Below are positions 45,907 through 56,773 of a stretch of 64,000 bases of DNA, one piece after another. How positions within the stretch are numbered: the first letter of the stretch is position 1; the number at the start of each line of letters is the position of its first letter. The stretch spans positions 248,001 to 312,000 of the forward strand of contig JAKSYS010000006.1 of NCBI GenBank assembly GCA_022925895.1, read 5' to 3'. The notes under the pieces were generated by a model that was not told where the DNA came from, did no database searches, and was given only the letters and a program-made list of their open reading frames with translations. The stretch is from Fragilaria crotonensis. Lineage: Eukaryota > Bacillariophyta > Fragilariophyceae > Fragilariales > Fragilariaceae. The position numbers were made by a program, and so were the translations under genes.

Positions 45907-46582
45907 ATGACAACGTTGCGCCGGTTTTGCATGGATGACTTGTTAAAGTTCAACAACATCAATCTTGATGTACTGACAGAAACCTATAACATGTCCTTCT
46001 ACATGTCTTACATGTCCAAGTGGCCCGAAGCTTTCACAGGTGCGTTTAATACCACGACGCGTGATGATTGACCGATTGAGGAGGTTTGTTCTAGTTCAAA
46101 GCCTGCAGGCATTGAGTCATCCAACTGCTCAATCGATTTCGCATCTTTCAACTCAAATGCATGTATTCGATACAATTTCGCTTGCAGTTGCCGAGTCGTC
46201 AAATGGTGAGCTTATGGGATACACTTTGGGCAAGGCGGAGGGTGAAAATGAGCTGTGGCACGGCCACGTGTCGGCCGTCACGGTCGCCCCTCGCTACCGG
46301 CGCCTTGGCCTGGCTCGCACGCTAATGGATAACTTGGAGGATATGTGCATCAATCAATACGATGCCTACTTTGTGGACCTCTTCGTTCGAGCGTCGAATT
46401 CGTTGGCAATTGAGATGTATGAAAATTTCGGATATTCGGTGTATCGGCGGGTTCTAGGCTACTACAGCGGCGATCTCCCAGAAGATGCCTTCGATATGCG
46501 AAAGGCACTCCCAAGAGACGTGAAAAAGGAGAGTATCATACCCCTCAAGCATCCCGTTCTACCTGAGGATTTGGAATGGTAA
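45907..46582 (+). CDS. NAA20: N-alpha-acetyltransferase NAA20 (NatB catalytic subunit)
   Basis: Two exons, 45907-46039 and 46188-46582, joined across a 148-nt intron (GTGCGT...TTGCAG) in phase, give 175 residues; family members have about 178. NatB acetylates the N-terminus of proteins starting Met-Asp, Met-Glu, Met-Asn or Met-Gln, co-translationally at the ribosome with its partner NAA25. The start MTTLRRFCMDDLLKFNNINL is diagnostic. The GNAT fold shows VSAVTVAPRYRRLGLARTLM, with the acetyl-CoA loop R80-YRRLGLA, then YFVDLFVRASNSLAIEMYEN and the YYSGDLPEDAFDMRK tail. The frame begins at the first ATG after the heptamer minisatellite. Confidence 0.95.
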
Positions 46583-46961
46583 CTTTTGCAAGAGGGGATG
46601 AACCAGTTTGTTGTATCACGTCGACAGTCTGGTGCTTGTACTGTTACTACAGTAGTTGGTAAATTGATTCGACAAGGTTAGAGCATAATTAATTTGTTGC
46701 TCTGCGTGATGCTGAGCCGTGCCACACCAAGATGGAGGGGACCCTTGGAGGAGCATGCATGAATGTAGCAAGCCGTACCAAAGTGGGAAACTATTCGTAG
46801 GAAGCATGGCGACAGCATAGACCAGACGAAAAATCATAGGCGATAACGTCGATACGTCTCCAAAATTGTGTGTTTATGTACATAAAGCTCAATCTACTTA
46901 CTAAATTTGTACAGCACAGCTCTCTAGCAAAGTAGCTGTGATTAAGGTCGACGGAAGATTC
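46583..46961. other. Intergenic: convergent 3' flanks of NAA20 and TPR-like copy B
   Basis: About 380 bp without coding signal. The two genes converge here. AATAAA-like signals are not clear. Confidence 0.4.
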
Positions 46962-47708
46962 TCACGCAGCAGGAGCTATCGTACCTGGAAACGAGAAGAA
47001 GATTACGTTCAGCAAGAAGCCACGGCGGTCATTCCTGCCTAGCATTGACAGCAAGTCAGATGCCCTTGGATCTGATAGTATCCGCTCCAGCTGCACCATG
47101 CACGCTCGTGCTGCCTCCTCTTCTAGAAGGTCATCTGAGTGCAATTGTAGGAGATTGTTCCAAACCACCAACTCAACGAGCAAATCTCCACTCTCGGAAG
47201 CTGCCGCGACTGCTAATTCGTAGCTGCGCTTTGCCTTGCAGATATCACCAGCGTAGAAATGATAACAAATGGCAAGGTTTGCAAGGAAAATGGCACGGAG
47301 TTGGTCTTGTGATGTCTGACATAGAATAGGCTCAGAGCTGGATGCCTTGACGCAAAAAAGCCTTCGATAAGAGTAGAAAGATGACTGCTCCGTGGCGTCG
47401 GTAACTTGTTTCGACGGTGAATGTTCTCGGCTACTACGTCGCCTTCCGAAAGTCGTAGATCTCCGGAGTTCGAAGGACTGATCAGGGAGGAAAGTATGCG
47501 CTTGACTCTTGATCACTTTCATGAGTGTCTTCTTCGACATTCGTCTATCCTTGGTCTCCGAGCTTGACATTGCTAAGTCTGGATGCAGCGCCCAAGTCAT
47601 GTATCGTATTGCCTTGTCCAAGTCACCACGTTCAAATGCTTTGACGCCGGCGTTGCTCAAGCATATTGACAGCAATGCGACATGCTCAGTGTTGGCAAAC
47701 GTACACAT
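46962..47708 (-). CDS. TPR-like protein, copy B (inverted paralogue of 23491-24237)
   Basis: 248 codons from the ATG at 47708 (MCTFANTEHVALLSIC). A further in-frame ATG at 47837 would add 43 residues, but copy A has no matching upstream ATG, so 47708 is preferred. The two copies are about 90% identical in protein by my count and lie in opposite orientation 23 kb apart. TPR-like helix pairs NAGVKAFERGDLDKAIRYMT and LANLAICYHFYAGDICKAKR are conserved, while the Ser/Arg-rich middle varies most. Function unknown; a protein-binding role is the usual one for such repeats. Confidence 0.8.
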   Translation of the reverse strand: MCTFANTEHVALLSICLSNAGVKAFERGDLDKAIRYMTWALHPDLAMSSSETKDRRMSKKTLMKVIKSQAHTFLPDQSFELRRSTTFGRRRSSREHSPSKQVTDATEQSSFYSYRRLFCVKASSSEPILCQTSQDQLRAIFLANLAICYHFYAGDICKAKRSYELAVAAASESGDLLVELVVWNNLLQLHSDDLLEEEAARACMVQLERILSDPRASDLLSMLGRNDRRGFLLNVIFFSFPGTIAPAA

Positions 47709-47837
47709 GGCTGCTCCTTGTCGTCGGTGTCGGTCGTCCCGTTCTCGCGTTGTGGAAGGGTTGAGAATCATGATTTGTGGATTAAGTGTCACCTTTGTGA
47801 TCGTTAAAAGACTCCAGCATTTGTCAAGCGGCGGCAT

Positions 47838-48381
47838 ACCAGTAAAGCCATTTTAAAACGATGCAGCTGTTCGGATGCTGTTCGCATGCGGTTCGCATGC
47901 GGTTCGCATGTATTTGCTCGTACGCACTTTGGAGCACGAAGCGCTACTTTCGATCCGTGTTAGGATTCGGGATGTCATGTCGAGTACTCAAGTACCAACG
48001 AGATCCGATCCGGTAATGCAACAAGGTATTTGAATTCCGGGTTTAGAACGTAAGATCTACGCAACATTCATTACCGGACAGGTTTTTCCCTGTCGCACCC
48101 AGAGAATTCGATTCGTGGGGTTAGTGTCTGGAAGTTTCAAGGAGCTTCCCAGTACGCACTTCTGAGCATGAGAGTTCATACACTGAACCGTGTTAATTCA
48201 GTAGTAATCATTCGTTGGGGCAGCCCAGGAAGGACGTTTCGATTTTCAATTTTGGTACGCACTTCTGATGTTGAAAGGCAATACATGTCAGTCATCGAAC
48301 CCTATCGTAGGGAGGTCATTCTACAGTGTCTCTACTGGAGGTAAGCGTACCAGGAAGGATGTTTTCAACGCAATAATAGCA
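47838..48381. other. Intergenic: no gene
   Basis: Contains a short run of GGTTCGCATGC-type repeats at 47880-47910. Otherwise unremarkable. Confidence 0.45.
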
Positions 48382-48389
48382 CAGGGATC

Positions 48390-48748
48390 CAGGCTGTGTT
48401 ATTTCGGGAACTTTTTCATATTTCGGGAATTTGTTCCCAGTTTAACTTTTCAAACGTTCCCAATTTAAACCGCGTAGCACACGTAAGACTCAGTATAGCT
48501 TGACTGGCCATCGCCCGAACTTTGGCGGGACTGGCAACCTACTGGAACTGGTCAAAGTAGTACTGAATCACTGTATTACTGTATGAAATCCTCAATGTAC
48601 AAATGTCGAGCGTACATAGAAATCACGTAGAACTCGAAAAAACCGTGTACTGTACTGTTCCCAATTAAAGTTCCCAAAATAAGTTTCAAAAATGTCCCAA
48701 AATAAGCTATTTGGGTGTTTTGGGGAACTTTCCCGAAATTACAGCCTG
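48390..48748. mobile_element. 359-bp hAT-like MITE with 8-bp target duplication
   Basis: The ends are CAGGCTGT...ACAGCCTG. Next to them are inverted ATTTCGGGAA / TTCCCGAAAT blocks, offset by a few bases. The flanks are CAGGGATC (48382-48389) and CAGGGAGC (48749-48756), an 8-bp duplication with one mismatch, the length typical for hAT. Internal copies of TTCCCAA and TTCGGGAA occur. It has no coding capacity. Confidence 0.8.
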
Positions 48749-48876
48749 CAGGGAGCCCGTGTATGTCCCCTAATCGAGCCGGCCATCACCTGAAGAAGTG
48801 TACGGTAGTAATGACTTCTACTTACTACTGGTACAGTGTATGGTATTTCTATCCTCAGAGGAGCAGTATGAGATTC

Positions 48877-48902
48877 GTAGGTTAAGGGTTAAGGGTTAAG
48901 GC
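48877..48902. repeat. Short TTAAGGG repeat
   Basis: About three and a half copies of GGTTAAG. It resembles telomeric repeats but has an extra A compared with TTAGGG, and is far too short to be a telomere. Confidence 0.7.
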
Positions 48903-49425
48903 AATGTGCAACTTAACTTGCACTAAAAAATTTATATGGAGTCGATTTGTTTAGAAAACTCGATTGTCTCGATTAGGGGACATACACGGGGTACTGTACG
49001 CCCTTTTAAGCATGAAAAGCAATTTGGTGGTGAATGGTGAACTATGCACATGATATGGTCCAATATCCAACACATATAGTGGAGCGATCCTAAAAACACA
49101 AATCACATTCCTCAACTGACAATTAAACAAATTCTTGTCAGTTGGATAACAGTTGTGCGCCATAAATGAGTTACCCATTGTTAAAATCGGGTTATGTTCA
49201 CTAAAATCCTGACACAAATACACAAATTTGTTTGACCTCGGAGGCCGGGAATTCATTTTTTGAGACAGACACAAATGTGCACCTCAAATCTACATCAATT
49301 GTACCGCTGAAATCATACCAGCAGAGATGCACTCGACACATTTTGTGCAGCCGAATTCCCGCTGCTTGCTGCAACTTGTTTTCCTTTGAGTCCATTTCCT
49401 ACTTCCCTCGATTCTGACCCTCCCA
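48903..49425. other. Intergenic: no gene recognised
   Basis: One minus-strand frame of 107 codons (48951-49274) matches nothing. I regard it as chance. Confidence 0.4.
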
Positions 49426-50640
49426 ATGATGCCACCAAGACAAGGACCTGGTTTCACTTCACAGGAAGTTCATTTCCTCTTGGATTCCATTGAGAGGTTC
49501 CTTCCTGTCGGAGAATTACAACGGGATGCTGTATTTCTTGAGCATGAACGTCAATATCCCGATTTACGCTGATAGAGGGACACCTTGAAGCGCAAGTTTG
49601 CTTTGTTGTAGAACACTACGATGCCGACCGGTGACCCAAATATTCCTGCGGATGTTCTCCGGGCAAAGAAATTGTACGAAGAAGTCAATTTGGGATCCTC
49701 TTCGTATAGCACTCTCTTTCGTGCACAACGTGCAACTGTAAGAGGAGACGCAGATGAGGAGCCACCCATCATCAATGTGGATGATGAAGATCTTGTTGTG
49801 ATTGATGATGATGATGGTTTTCCCAATGACAATCTTGATGAGGAGGACGCCTTCACTGATGCAAGTGAAGGCAAGGAAGGTCCGGATGCCGGTGTTTTGG
49901 ACTTGTATCTGAAACTTTTCCAGCTGCGAAATAACCCGCTAGGTCTTGCACGTTTTTCTCGAGAGGAGGAGGAGGTCTTAACTGAGTTATTGCAGCTCCT
50001 AAAGGAGCTCAATTGTCCACTCAAAGCATTTGAGATCATACTCAAGTGGGCTGCCAAATCAAACGGGAGTGGTCATTCTTTCTGCAAGGGTTGTCAACCC
50101 ACTCACAGCAAGCAAGGTAATTGCTTATTTGTACAAAAGGTACAACATGAACGGATTGATCCCAAAGGAGAAGAAGCTGTACCTGCCTTACATACAGAGA
50201 ACAGTGTCCATGATTTACTTTGATGCCCGCAAAGTGTTCGCATCACTACTCTCATGTCCCAAACTGAATCAAGATGCAAATTATTTTTTTAATGATGACA
50301 CAAAGGATCCATTCATTGCACCACAGCCAAGCATTGTCTGATGTTGGTGACATCCACACAGGTCGTTGCTACAGAAAGACGTACGAAGAACAAGTTTGGC
50401 ATTGATATGCTGTTACCTTGCGTCATAGCAATGGAGAAGACGCATATCAACATGGCCAGACGGCTCCAAATGGAGCCCATAACAATCTCACATGGTCTAT
50501 TGAATCACACTATGCGCCGCCTCCCAAGTGCCACACAACACCCGTACAAAAACTACGGTTGTTCTGGTATGGTGCTTCCCCTCCTCAAAAACCCAAACTT
50601 CTTCGTAACAGCATTTTCGTCACATTAAACACTTGCATTT
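49426..50640 (+). pseudogene. Decayed DUF6818/Myb-like and transposase-like coding remnant
   Basis: From ATG 49426 a frame reads MMPPRQGPGFTSQEVHFLLD, then SIERFLPVG and FLEHERQYPD. It meets TGA-TAG (about 49569-49574) and continues in the same frame with DTLKRKFALL, another TAG, and MPTGDPNIPADVLRAKKLYE to 50223. This is the SANT-like layout I associate with DUF6818 proteins of heterokonts. Further right, in other frames, KVIAYLYKRYNMNGLIPKEK, VGDIHTG.CY-type sequence and EKTHINMARRLQMEPITISH match a transposon protein family of diatoms, possibly Plavaka/CACTA-like. It is a dead mobile-element relic; the assignment of its class is uncertain. Confidence 0.55.
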
Positions 50641-51092
50641 CAACAGACAACACCCCTCATGTGACAACAACCTCCCAACATGTGCCTTGCGCCAGATTTG
50701 TTAAGTGCAACCATGTTGCAACTGTTGTTGCAGGACTAGTTTTGCAATTTGGAGCAACATCGGCGCTGAGACTTCATCTCCATTATCAGTGGAATGAAGA
50801 CTCTTATGTTCACTCCCACAACACTTTAATTTTGCAAAAGCAAACCTGCAAAGATTCAACCAAACCTGGATTGAATTAGTTCTTTCAATTGAACTCCAGA
50901 AATAAGCTCATAAGTTAAACAACGCTACAGTACTACTAGAACTAAATACTCTCTTCGTTTGATCGAACCCGGATTTTCACGAACTAGTACGCAGCCCTTA
51001 ATCACGCCGTGTATTTCTTCTCCACGTATACAAGCCGTAAAGTGTACAGTGTACAAGCATGAAAACAGTCAAACTGACCGCACGATCAGACA
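50641..51092. other. Intergenic, upstream of PRP31
   Basis: Loses all resemblance to the transposase remnant. The last 150 bp before 51093 contain GTAC-type elements and probably the PRP31 promoter and leader. Confidence 0.4.
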
Positions 51093-52676
51093 ATGGCAGA
51101 TGGAACGACGACAACTCTTGCTGACACGTTGCTTGATGATTTAGACGATCTTTCGGATGATGATGATGAAGAGATCGAGGAAAACATCGCTACGTCCACG
51201 TCATTGTCAGCTCTTGTTGGAGGAGAAGAAGCTGAACCTTGCATTGCTTCACACTTCCTTGACGACGCATCGTTGCAAGCTCATCTCAAGGCCATTCATG
51301 AGAGACCGCGTGACAACGACCTTATCATTCCTTCAAATAAGTATCTCTCTCAAGTAGCGACAGAACTTTCAACAGCTCATCAAGATCTGATAGATGCCTA
51401 CAGCGCAAAATTTCCTGATTTGGCGGAACTTGTGTTGGATCCATCTAGCTACAAGAATGCAGTGCAGCAGATACGCAACGAAATGGATGTGACAAGGGTT
51501 GATCTATCCTCAATCTTGACGCCTAATCAGATTATTACAATATCTGTTGCTGGTAGTACCACGATGGGTAGGCCGCTGACGGAGAGTGAACTCAACAAGG
51601 TTGACAGCGTTTGCCAATATATGGATGAATTGTGGAATGTTCAAAGCGAGCTCACGAACTTTGTGAAGAATCGGATGAACGACTGGGCGCCGAATACTTC
51701 GGCTCTTGTTGGTCCTTCCATAGCTGCCAAGCTGGTTGGTATGGCGGGTGGTTTGGCAGAACTTTCGCGAATTCCTGCTTGTAACCTCCAAGTCCTGGGC
51801 CAAGTGAAGGCCAACGCAGCAGCTCGTGGAGGTCTTTCTACCATATCAACAAAGCCGCATACTGGAATATTGAGTGACTGTGATTTGGTACAATCTTGCC
51901 CTTCCTATCTTCATAGAAAAGCGTTAAAGGCAGTTGCAGCCAAATTGGCGCTGGCCGTGCGATGTGATTTTGTGAATGTTGACACTGGACGAGCTCGAAA
52001 CGCGTCTTCTGGGGAAGCCTTTCGGGCCAAAGTTGAAGAACAGATTCAGCAGTGGCAGACCCCTGATAAGGCTCAAGTTCTCAAAGCCCTTCCAAAGTAA
52101 GTGTATCGAACCCTACACCAAACACGACGAACCCTTTGTTCTCACTATTGCAGCTTGCGTTCATCAAGTTGCCGTGTACACGTTGCCTCGTCCTTTTACC
52201 CTCATTTCGTAAACTAATTCATTCTTCACTTTCTGTACCACAGACCCGACCTTACTGTCAAGAAACGTCGCGGGGGAAAACGCATGCGTCGATTGAAGGA
52301 GCGTTTTGAAGAAACGGAACTTATGAAGCAGGCAAATACTCGAGCCTTTTCGGCGCAGGCAGGTGAGTATGGGGACGACGCGATGGGTTTGACCATGGGA
52401 ATGCTTGATACCGATGGTGCCGGTGCAGTTCGCAAGACGACCGAAAAGCGCCAAATGCGACACGCCAATACCAAGGCGTCGCGAAAACGTCAAGCCCAAA
52501 TGACCAAGTCTGCGTCGAACGCAAGTAATGGTTTGGCGAGTAGTATGGTGTTTACTCCAGTTCAGGGAATGGAGCTCATCGATCCACAGGCTCGGGAAAA
52601 GCGGGTGGTAGAAGCCAACAAGATGTGGTTTTCAAAGAACGCAGGCTTTCAAAGTGCACTCCCCAAGGACGGGTAA
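51093..52676 (+). CDS. PRP31: U4/U6 snRNP protein PRP31
   Basis: Exons 51093-52096 and 52244-52676 flank a 147-nt intron (GTAAGT...CACAG) and encode 478 residues (human PRPF31 has 499). PRP31 bridges the U4/U6 and U5 particles of the tri-snRNP in the nucleus and binds U4 snRNA together with the 15.5K protein. An acidic N-terminus is followed by the Nop domain: KFPDLAELV near residue 107, and LVGPSIAAKLVGMAGGLAEL with SRIPACNLQVLG at about 205-236. The Prp31 C-terminal domain follows in exon 2 (KRRGGKRMRRLKERFEETEL, MGLTMGMLD). The start is the first ATG of the frame. Confidence 0.97.
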
Positions 52677-52767
52677 TCCTCATTTGCAAAGTCCCGGAAG
52701 TAGTAATTCCCGTTTACCCTTCAACCTTAAGTAGTAGTCTAAGAGTATACTAACAGAAGAAATATAT
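52677..52767. other. Short convergent gap between PRP31 and the ankyrin gene
   Basis: Only 91 bp separate the two stop codons, so the 3' UTRs probably overlap or share a polyadenylation region. Confidence 0.6.
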
Positions 52768-53805
52768 CTAAAGAAGGGTTTCGTCATTATGGTGAAGGTC
52801 TGTTTGCACCACTTCAGGAGCGGCACGCAATATTTCATACAATGTACTTAGATAAAGTCGCGATTGGTTGGCATGGATCGCTGCCATTTGAAATGGATAG
52901 AGCCCAGTCCGGGGGTCCCGTGCCAACAAGGCACGAGGTGCGATAGCACAAAGGCCACCCTTGTGCCATGTCATGTGTTGGTGATCGAGCGCACAATGCA
53001 GAGCCAACCTCCCTTCACGATTGGCAACCTGAGCCGCCTCTGGAGCATGCTCCAAAAGACACGATACAATGTGCTGCGTGAATGCTGGTGCTGCGTGGTT
53101 CTGCTGAGATGCGGCATAATGGATCGGCAGGTTGCCGAGGTGATCCTTCACCATGAGCTGATCCAGATTTTCCTTCAAGATATGGTCAAAACAGTCTCGG
53201 GGGATCCGCTGGAAGCATGCAGCATGCAAAAGAAAGGATCTCCGATCTTCCACAACACGACCAAAAAGTGCCGTCAATAAAAGCAGCGCTACGTGATCTT
53301 TCAAGCCACCGCTCCACAATATTTGCAACGGAGTTCGGTTCAGGGAAACGTGAATCAGCGGACTTGCCAGAGATGGATCCACCCGCAGCATGGCTTCCAC
53401 AACAGAAATGTCAGCACGAGCGATGCACGCCATGTCTAGAGGTGTTTCACGAGCATAGCCTGACTCTCTTCGTTTTGAGACCCCCGAGGGACAGGCACGA
53501 ATGAGATCCAAGCGAATCGAATCAGTGTCAGGAGACGGCGCAAGCCCAATGCGTCGTTGGCAGGCCAAATGAAGAGGAGTCCAGGATGATTGGTTGGGTA
53601 TGCCAGCCATACTGGGTCTTTTTTCAATGACAGCGTCTATTGCTCGTCTGGACATGCGTTCTTGACGACATAAAACGTGCAGGATGTTGTTTCCGTGAAA
53701 GTCTGTCCATTCGAGAGACGAAGTCTCATTGTCCTCAAGTCTTCTCACAATTTCTTCGTATCTGTGGTTAGTAGCCAATATGTAAAGCGATGGTTGAGAC
53801 ACCAT
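52768..53805 (-). CDS. Ankyrin-repeat protein, diatom type
   Basis: 345 codons from ATG 53805 (MVSQPSLYILATNHRYEEIV). The repeats are divergent ankyrin units: DFHGNNILHVLCRQERMSRR, SSWTPLHLACQRRIG, RETPLDMACIARADISVVEA, RTPLQILWSGGLKDHVALLL, GNLPIHYAASQQNHAAPAF and GRLALHCALDHQHMTW. Proteins of this layout are abundant in diatoms; they bind partner proteins and have no known enzyme activity. No signal peptide or membrane segment is visible. Its 3' end faces PRP31. Confidence 0.9.
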   Translation of the reverse strand: MVSQPSLYILATNHRYEEIVRRLEDNETSSLEWTDFHGNNILHVLCRQERMSRRAIDAVIEKRPSMAGIPNQSSWTPLHLACQRRIGLAPSPDTDSIRLDLIRACPSGVSKRRESGYARETPLDMACIARADISVVEAMLRVDPSLASPLIHVSLNRTPLQILWSGGLKDHVALLLLTALFGRVVEDRRSFLLHAACFQRIPRDCFDHILKENLDQLMVKDHLGNLPIHYAASQQNHAAPAFTQHIVSCLLEHAPEAAQVANREGRLALHCALDHQHMTWHKGGLCAIAPRALLARDPRTGLYPFQMAAIHANQSRLYLSTLYEILRAAPEVVQTDLHHNDETLL

Positions 53806-54428
53806 CACGCATGTCGCTCTTCGATAGGGACTTGTGATTTCTCAAGACTGTCTACTATCTTGTGACAAGCCGTCGCCTGTGCAATCCCGCATCAATCTTA
53901 AATAAGTCGTTGCCATTGATGCAAGGCGGGATATGGATTTGACGAATGCGCGTAGCGAGTAGCGACACCTGATTCGAATTTAACGCTTTTTAAAGCACGT
54001 GCGCCAACCAGAATCCGCTGAAACGTCATCACTTTCAACGTTGTCGCATCTTCCTATCAAAAACTCGACAACGACGGTACGGTACTCTAGTTCGTACCAG
54101 GCATACACGTGCACGAAGTACACTCGGCGTACAAGTACTGTTCTTTGTTCAAGTAAGAAAATGGAGTTCAAGGACCAACCCTACACCCTATTCATATCAT
54201 ACGGTCTACGGTCTACGGTCTACGGTGCCCCCCGAAACATCACAGTCCGCACGCGTGCCACGTCGTACGTCTGACCACTACCGGTACAAGTGTACCGGAA
54301 CGAGTCTCCGAGATTTAGAACAGACTTCACTTCTCGCTCCACGCATCTGTCGATGATGTACATGGCGAGAGTGTGTAGCGCTACATGAGCACCAAGTAGA
54401 TTTTTCATCATTCTTTCACCACAGAAGC
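53806..54428. promoter_or_regulatory. Divergent promoter region between ankyrin gene and TFB5
   Basis: The two genes diverge from here. It contains GTAC-rich stretches (54080-54130, 54280-54300) and a short triplicated GGTCTAC (54205-54225). The sequence ACCACAG|AAGC just before the TFB5 ATG could be a 3' splice site of a leader intron, but this is speculative. Confidence 0.4.
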
Positions 54429-54764
54429 ATGTCATCCAAAGGCGCAAAGCGAAAACGTTCTCCTCCACCGAATGTTACCACGGGCAGTGCGGCTGCTGCG
54501 ACTACTCCTGCGTCGGGTGATCCAAATGCCATTAAACCAGCGGGGTACATCCTCGAGTGCGACGCACCAGTGAAGCAGTTCGTCCAATACAACGATTCGA
54601 CACGTCATGATGACAAAAAGTGGATCATCGCAGACCTTGATGACACTCATTTATTGATTCGACGCAAGTACAAGAACGAAATCGTGCGCAAGGTAGAAGA
54701 ATGGATGGATAGCAATGTCTTTTCCAGCGTTGAAAAAGTGGGCGAAGATTTGGATGTGAGTTAG
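54429..54764 (+). CDS. TFB5: TFIIH subunit TFB5 (GTF2H5/TTDA)
   Basis: 111 residues from ATG 54429. TFB5 is the smallest TFIIH core subunit. It stabilises p52/Tfb2 and is needed for nucleotide-excision repair and for normal TFIIH levels in transcription. The family core is clear: AGYILECDAPVKQFVQYND, then KKWIIADLDDTHLLI and VRKVEEWMDSNVF. The usual length is about 70 residues; the extra roughly 38 residues at the N-terminus are basic and then Ala/Thr/Pro-rich (SSKGAKRKRSPPPN) and look like a nuclear localisation extension. Confidence 0.93.
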   Translation: MSSKGAKRKRSPPPNVTTGSAAAATTPASGDPNAIKPAGYILECDAPVKQFVQYNDSTRHDDKKWIIADLDDTHLLIRRKYKNEIVRKVEEWMDSNVFSSVEKVGEDLDVS

Positions 54765-54864
54765 CGGTTTCAAATCATTATGCGCAACCTTGATCAGGAG
54801 AAGACAGTCAAGAATTACAACAAATCACCACTAGAATTATACAAATAGCAAACAAACATTCCAA

Positions 54865-56773
54865 TCACACAATGGGTTCCCACACTTGCTGCCCCCAAGC
54901 ATCTCGCATTTCTTGCGAAAGACGAGGATGGTTCGTTTGAAACTCAAAGGGACCAGCAGCAAAGCAAACAAGAACGGTGTTCACGGCCGAATCCAGAACT
55001 CCAATGAGCAAGATACTGCTCAAAACAAAACCGACCATCGATCCGATTCTGCAACCAAGAGTTAGTATCTTGCAGACCATCATCACATAGTCATGGATAA
55101 ACACGAAATCGAGAGCACACAGGCGCACTTACAGAAACGCAGTGACAACAGGTTGGTGAAAGGTTGTGAACTCATACCCATCACCTTCTTCCACCAGTAC
55201 ACCAAAGGTCCCAGTCGACCCACCAATCACAATCGTGGCCATCCACAGGACAGTACTGACAAGGTTGTCATTCACAATCGATGCCCATTCTCGGGTGTCA
55301 AACAGCTGCCTGGCACGGAACCCTGCCTCATGGAAGCCGTAGCCATACAAACCAATATAGGTGTAAGCCCACCGATTGCAGGTTTTAAAGTACGTGTCTC
55401 CGGGCAGGCACAAAAGTGACGCCATGGTTCGCACAACTTGCGTTGGTATCATAACCAAACTGCCAAAGCAAATGGAACCCAACGATGTTGTCAACGACCG
55501 CCTCAGCGGCTGTACAAGTGCCAACGAACAACAGGGGGGTGCTGTATCTGGATGAAACCACCAAGTCCCCACTGCTGATGCCACGGTTACCTGGACGATG
55601 TTCTGCTAATCTTGGTTAGAATCAACAAAAAAAGGAGCACACCCCTTCCGACAACGGCACCACTATACGCACCACAATGACCACATTTGTCCAACAGAAT
55701 GAAGCGAGCATCACAAGATACAGAGACACATGCGAGGTAAAGTCTGATACGGAAAGGGGTTTCATGGCATTGACAATGCCCACAAAGGCCATGGACCATA
55801 AAAGACACCAGGAGCAGGTCACTACAAGAGCGCCCATACCCAAGAGCAAGACATCTGACGATTCACAAATGGCGAACAATGCCGTTTGCATGTTCGTTGC
55901 GGCAAAGGGAATCCGCTCCCATACCCATAACGTGAACCCCAGAGTCAGGGCAAGCGCTGAAAATCCCAAAATCGAGATGATGCCATACGGTTCCATCACT
56001 TGTCCGAATATGGCCCATGCCAAAGCTGCCACCATGGTAAAAACAAGCGATGATTGGATCAACGATCTGGCAAGTATCACCATCAAGCCGACCGTAAGTG
56101 TGGATAGAAGAGCGGCATATATTCCGGTGAAGCCCACAATCTCAACGACAGTTGCGTAGTCGATTTGAAACAACTGATCAACTCCAGTACTCAAAGGCAC
56201 GTCATTGCTGGGTTGAGTGATCGGCAGTGTGGAGGAGGAAACTCGATGCCTTGTGAAGTGATCCATGCTGCCAAAGCGAAAAGCGCAAAAGGCAACAGCC
56301 AAAAGTTGAATGCAAAACAAGACTAGCCAAACAGTGTCGTGCCATTCTGCTGGCTGCACCTTGCCTCGTAATTGTCGCACAAGATGTTCACGTTGCTCCT
56401 GTTCCTTTTGTTTCCTTCGGAGAATCTTTCTCTTATCTCGACCCGAATTCAATCGCATTACTCTTGGCTTAGCATTGAGAGGTGCTAGTAGCGAGATCTC
56501 ATTCCGATCTGAGCGACTTTGAAGGTGTGGGTCGTCAAGAACTGCTTCAGAGAGAGGAATTGGAGCTCTATCAAGTGCGCCATAGCCGATTTGTCTATGT
56601 GGTCGTACAGGTGAGGATGGCAAACTGGACCCTCCAGACTCGGACCTCAAAAAATAGGCATCGTCCGAGTCGGAGCCCGAGTCGTCACTGGAGTAGGCAA
56701 GTTGTGATTGATCGTCAGTCTGATATTCTGGAGAAGGAAACTGCATTATTGTTGAGGCCTTTAGTTCGCCCAT
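54865..56773 (-). CDS. Choline-transporter-like protein (CTL/SLC44, PNS1 family)
   Basis: Three exons, 56773-55673, 55605-55133 and 55048-54865, encode about 585 residues. The introns are 67 and 84 nt with GTGCGT...TAG and GTAAGT...CAG. A Ser/Asp-rich cytosolic N-terminus of about 140 residues precedes the first membrane span (VWLVLFCIQLLAVAFCAFRF). Several further spans follow, and then the family signatures: CWTNVVIV-QNIVQVTVASAVGTWWF across the first intron, SLGSICFGSLVMIPTQ, and in exon 3 CFAAGPFEFQTNHPRLSQEM. The family includes choline and ethanolamine transporters of the plasma membrane and mitochondria. The substrate here is inferred. The 3' end lies 100 bp from TFB5. Confidence 0.93.

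Noticed and set aside
48877-48902. Interstitial telomere
   Set aside because: TTAAGGG differs from the usual TTAGGG unit and there are under four copies, too few to call telomeric.
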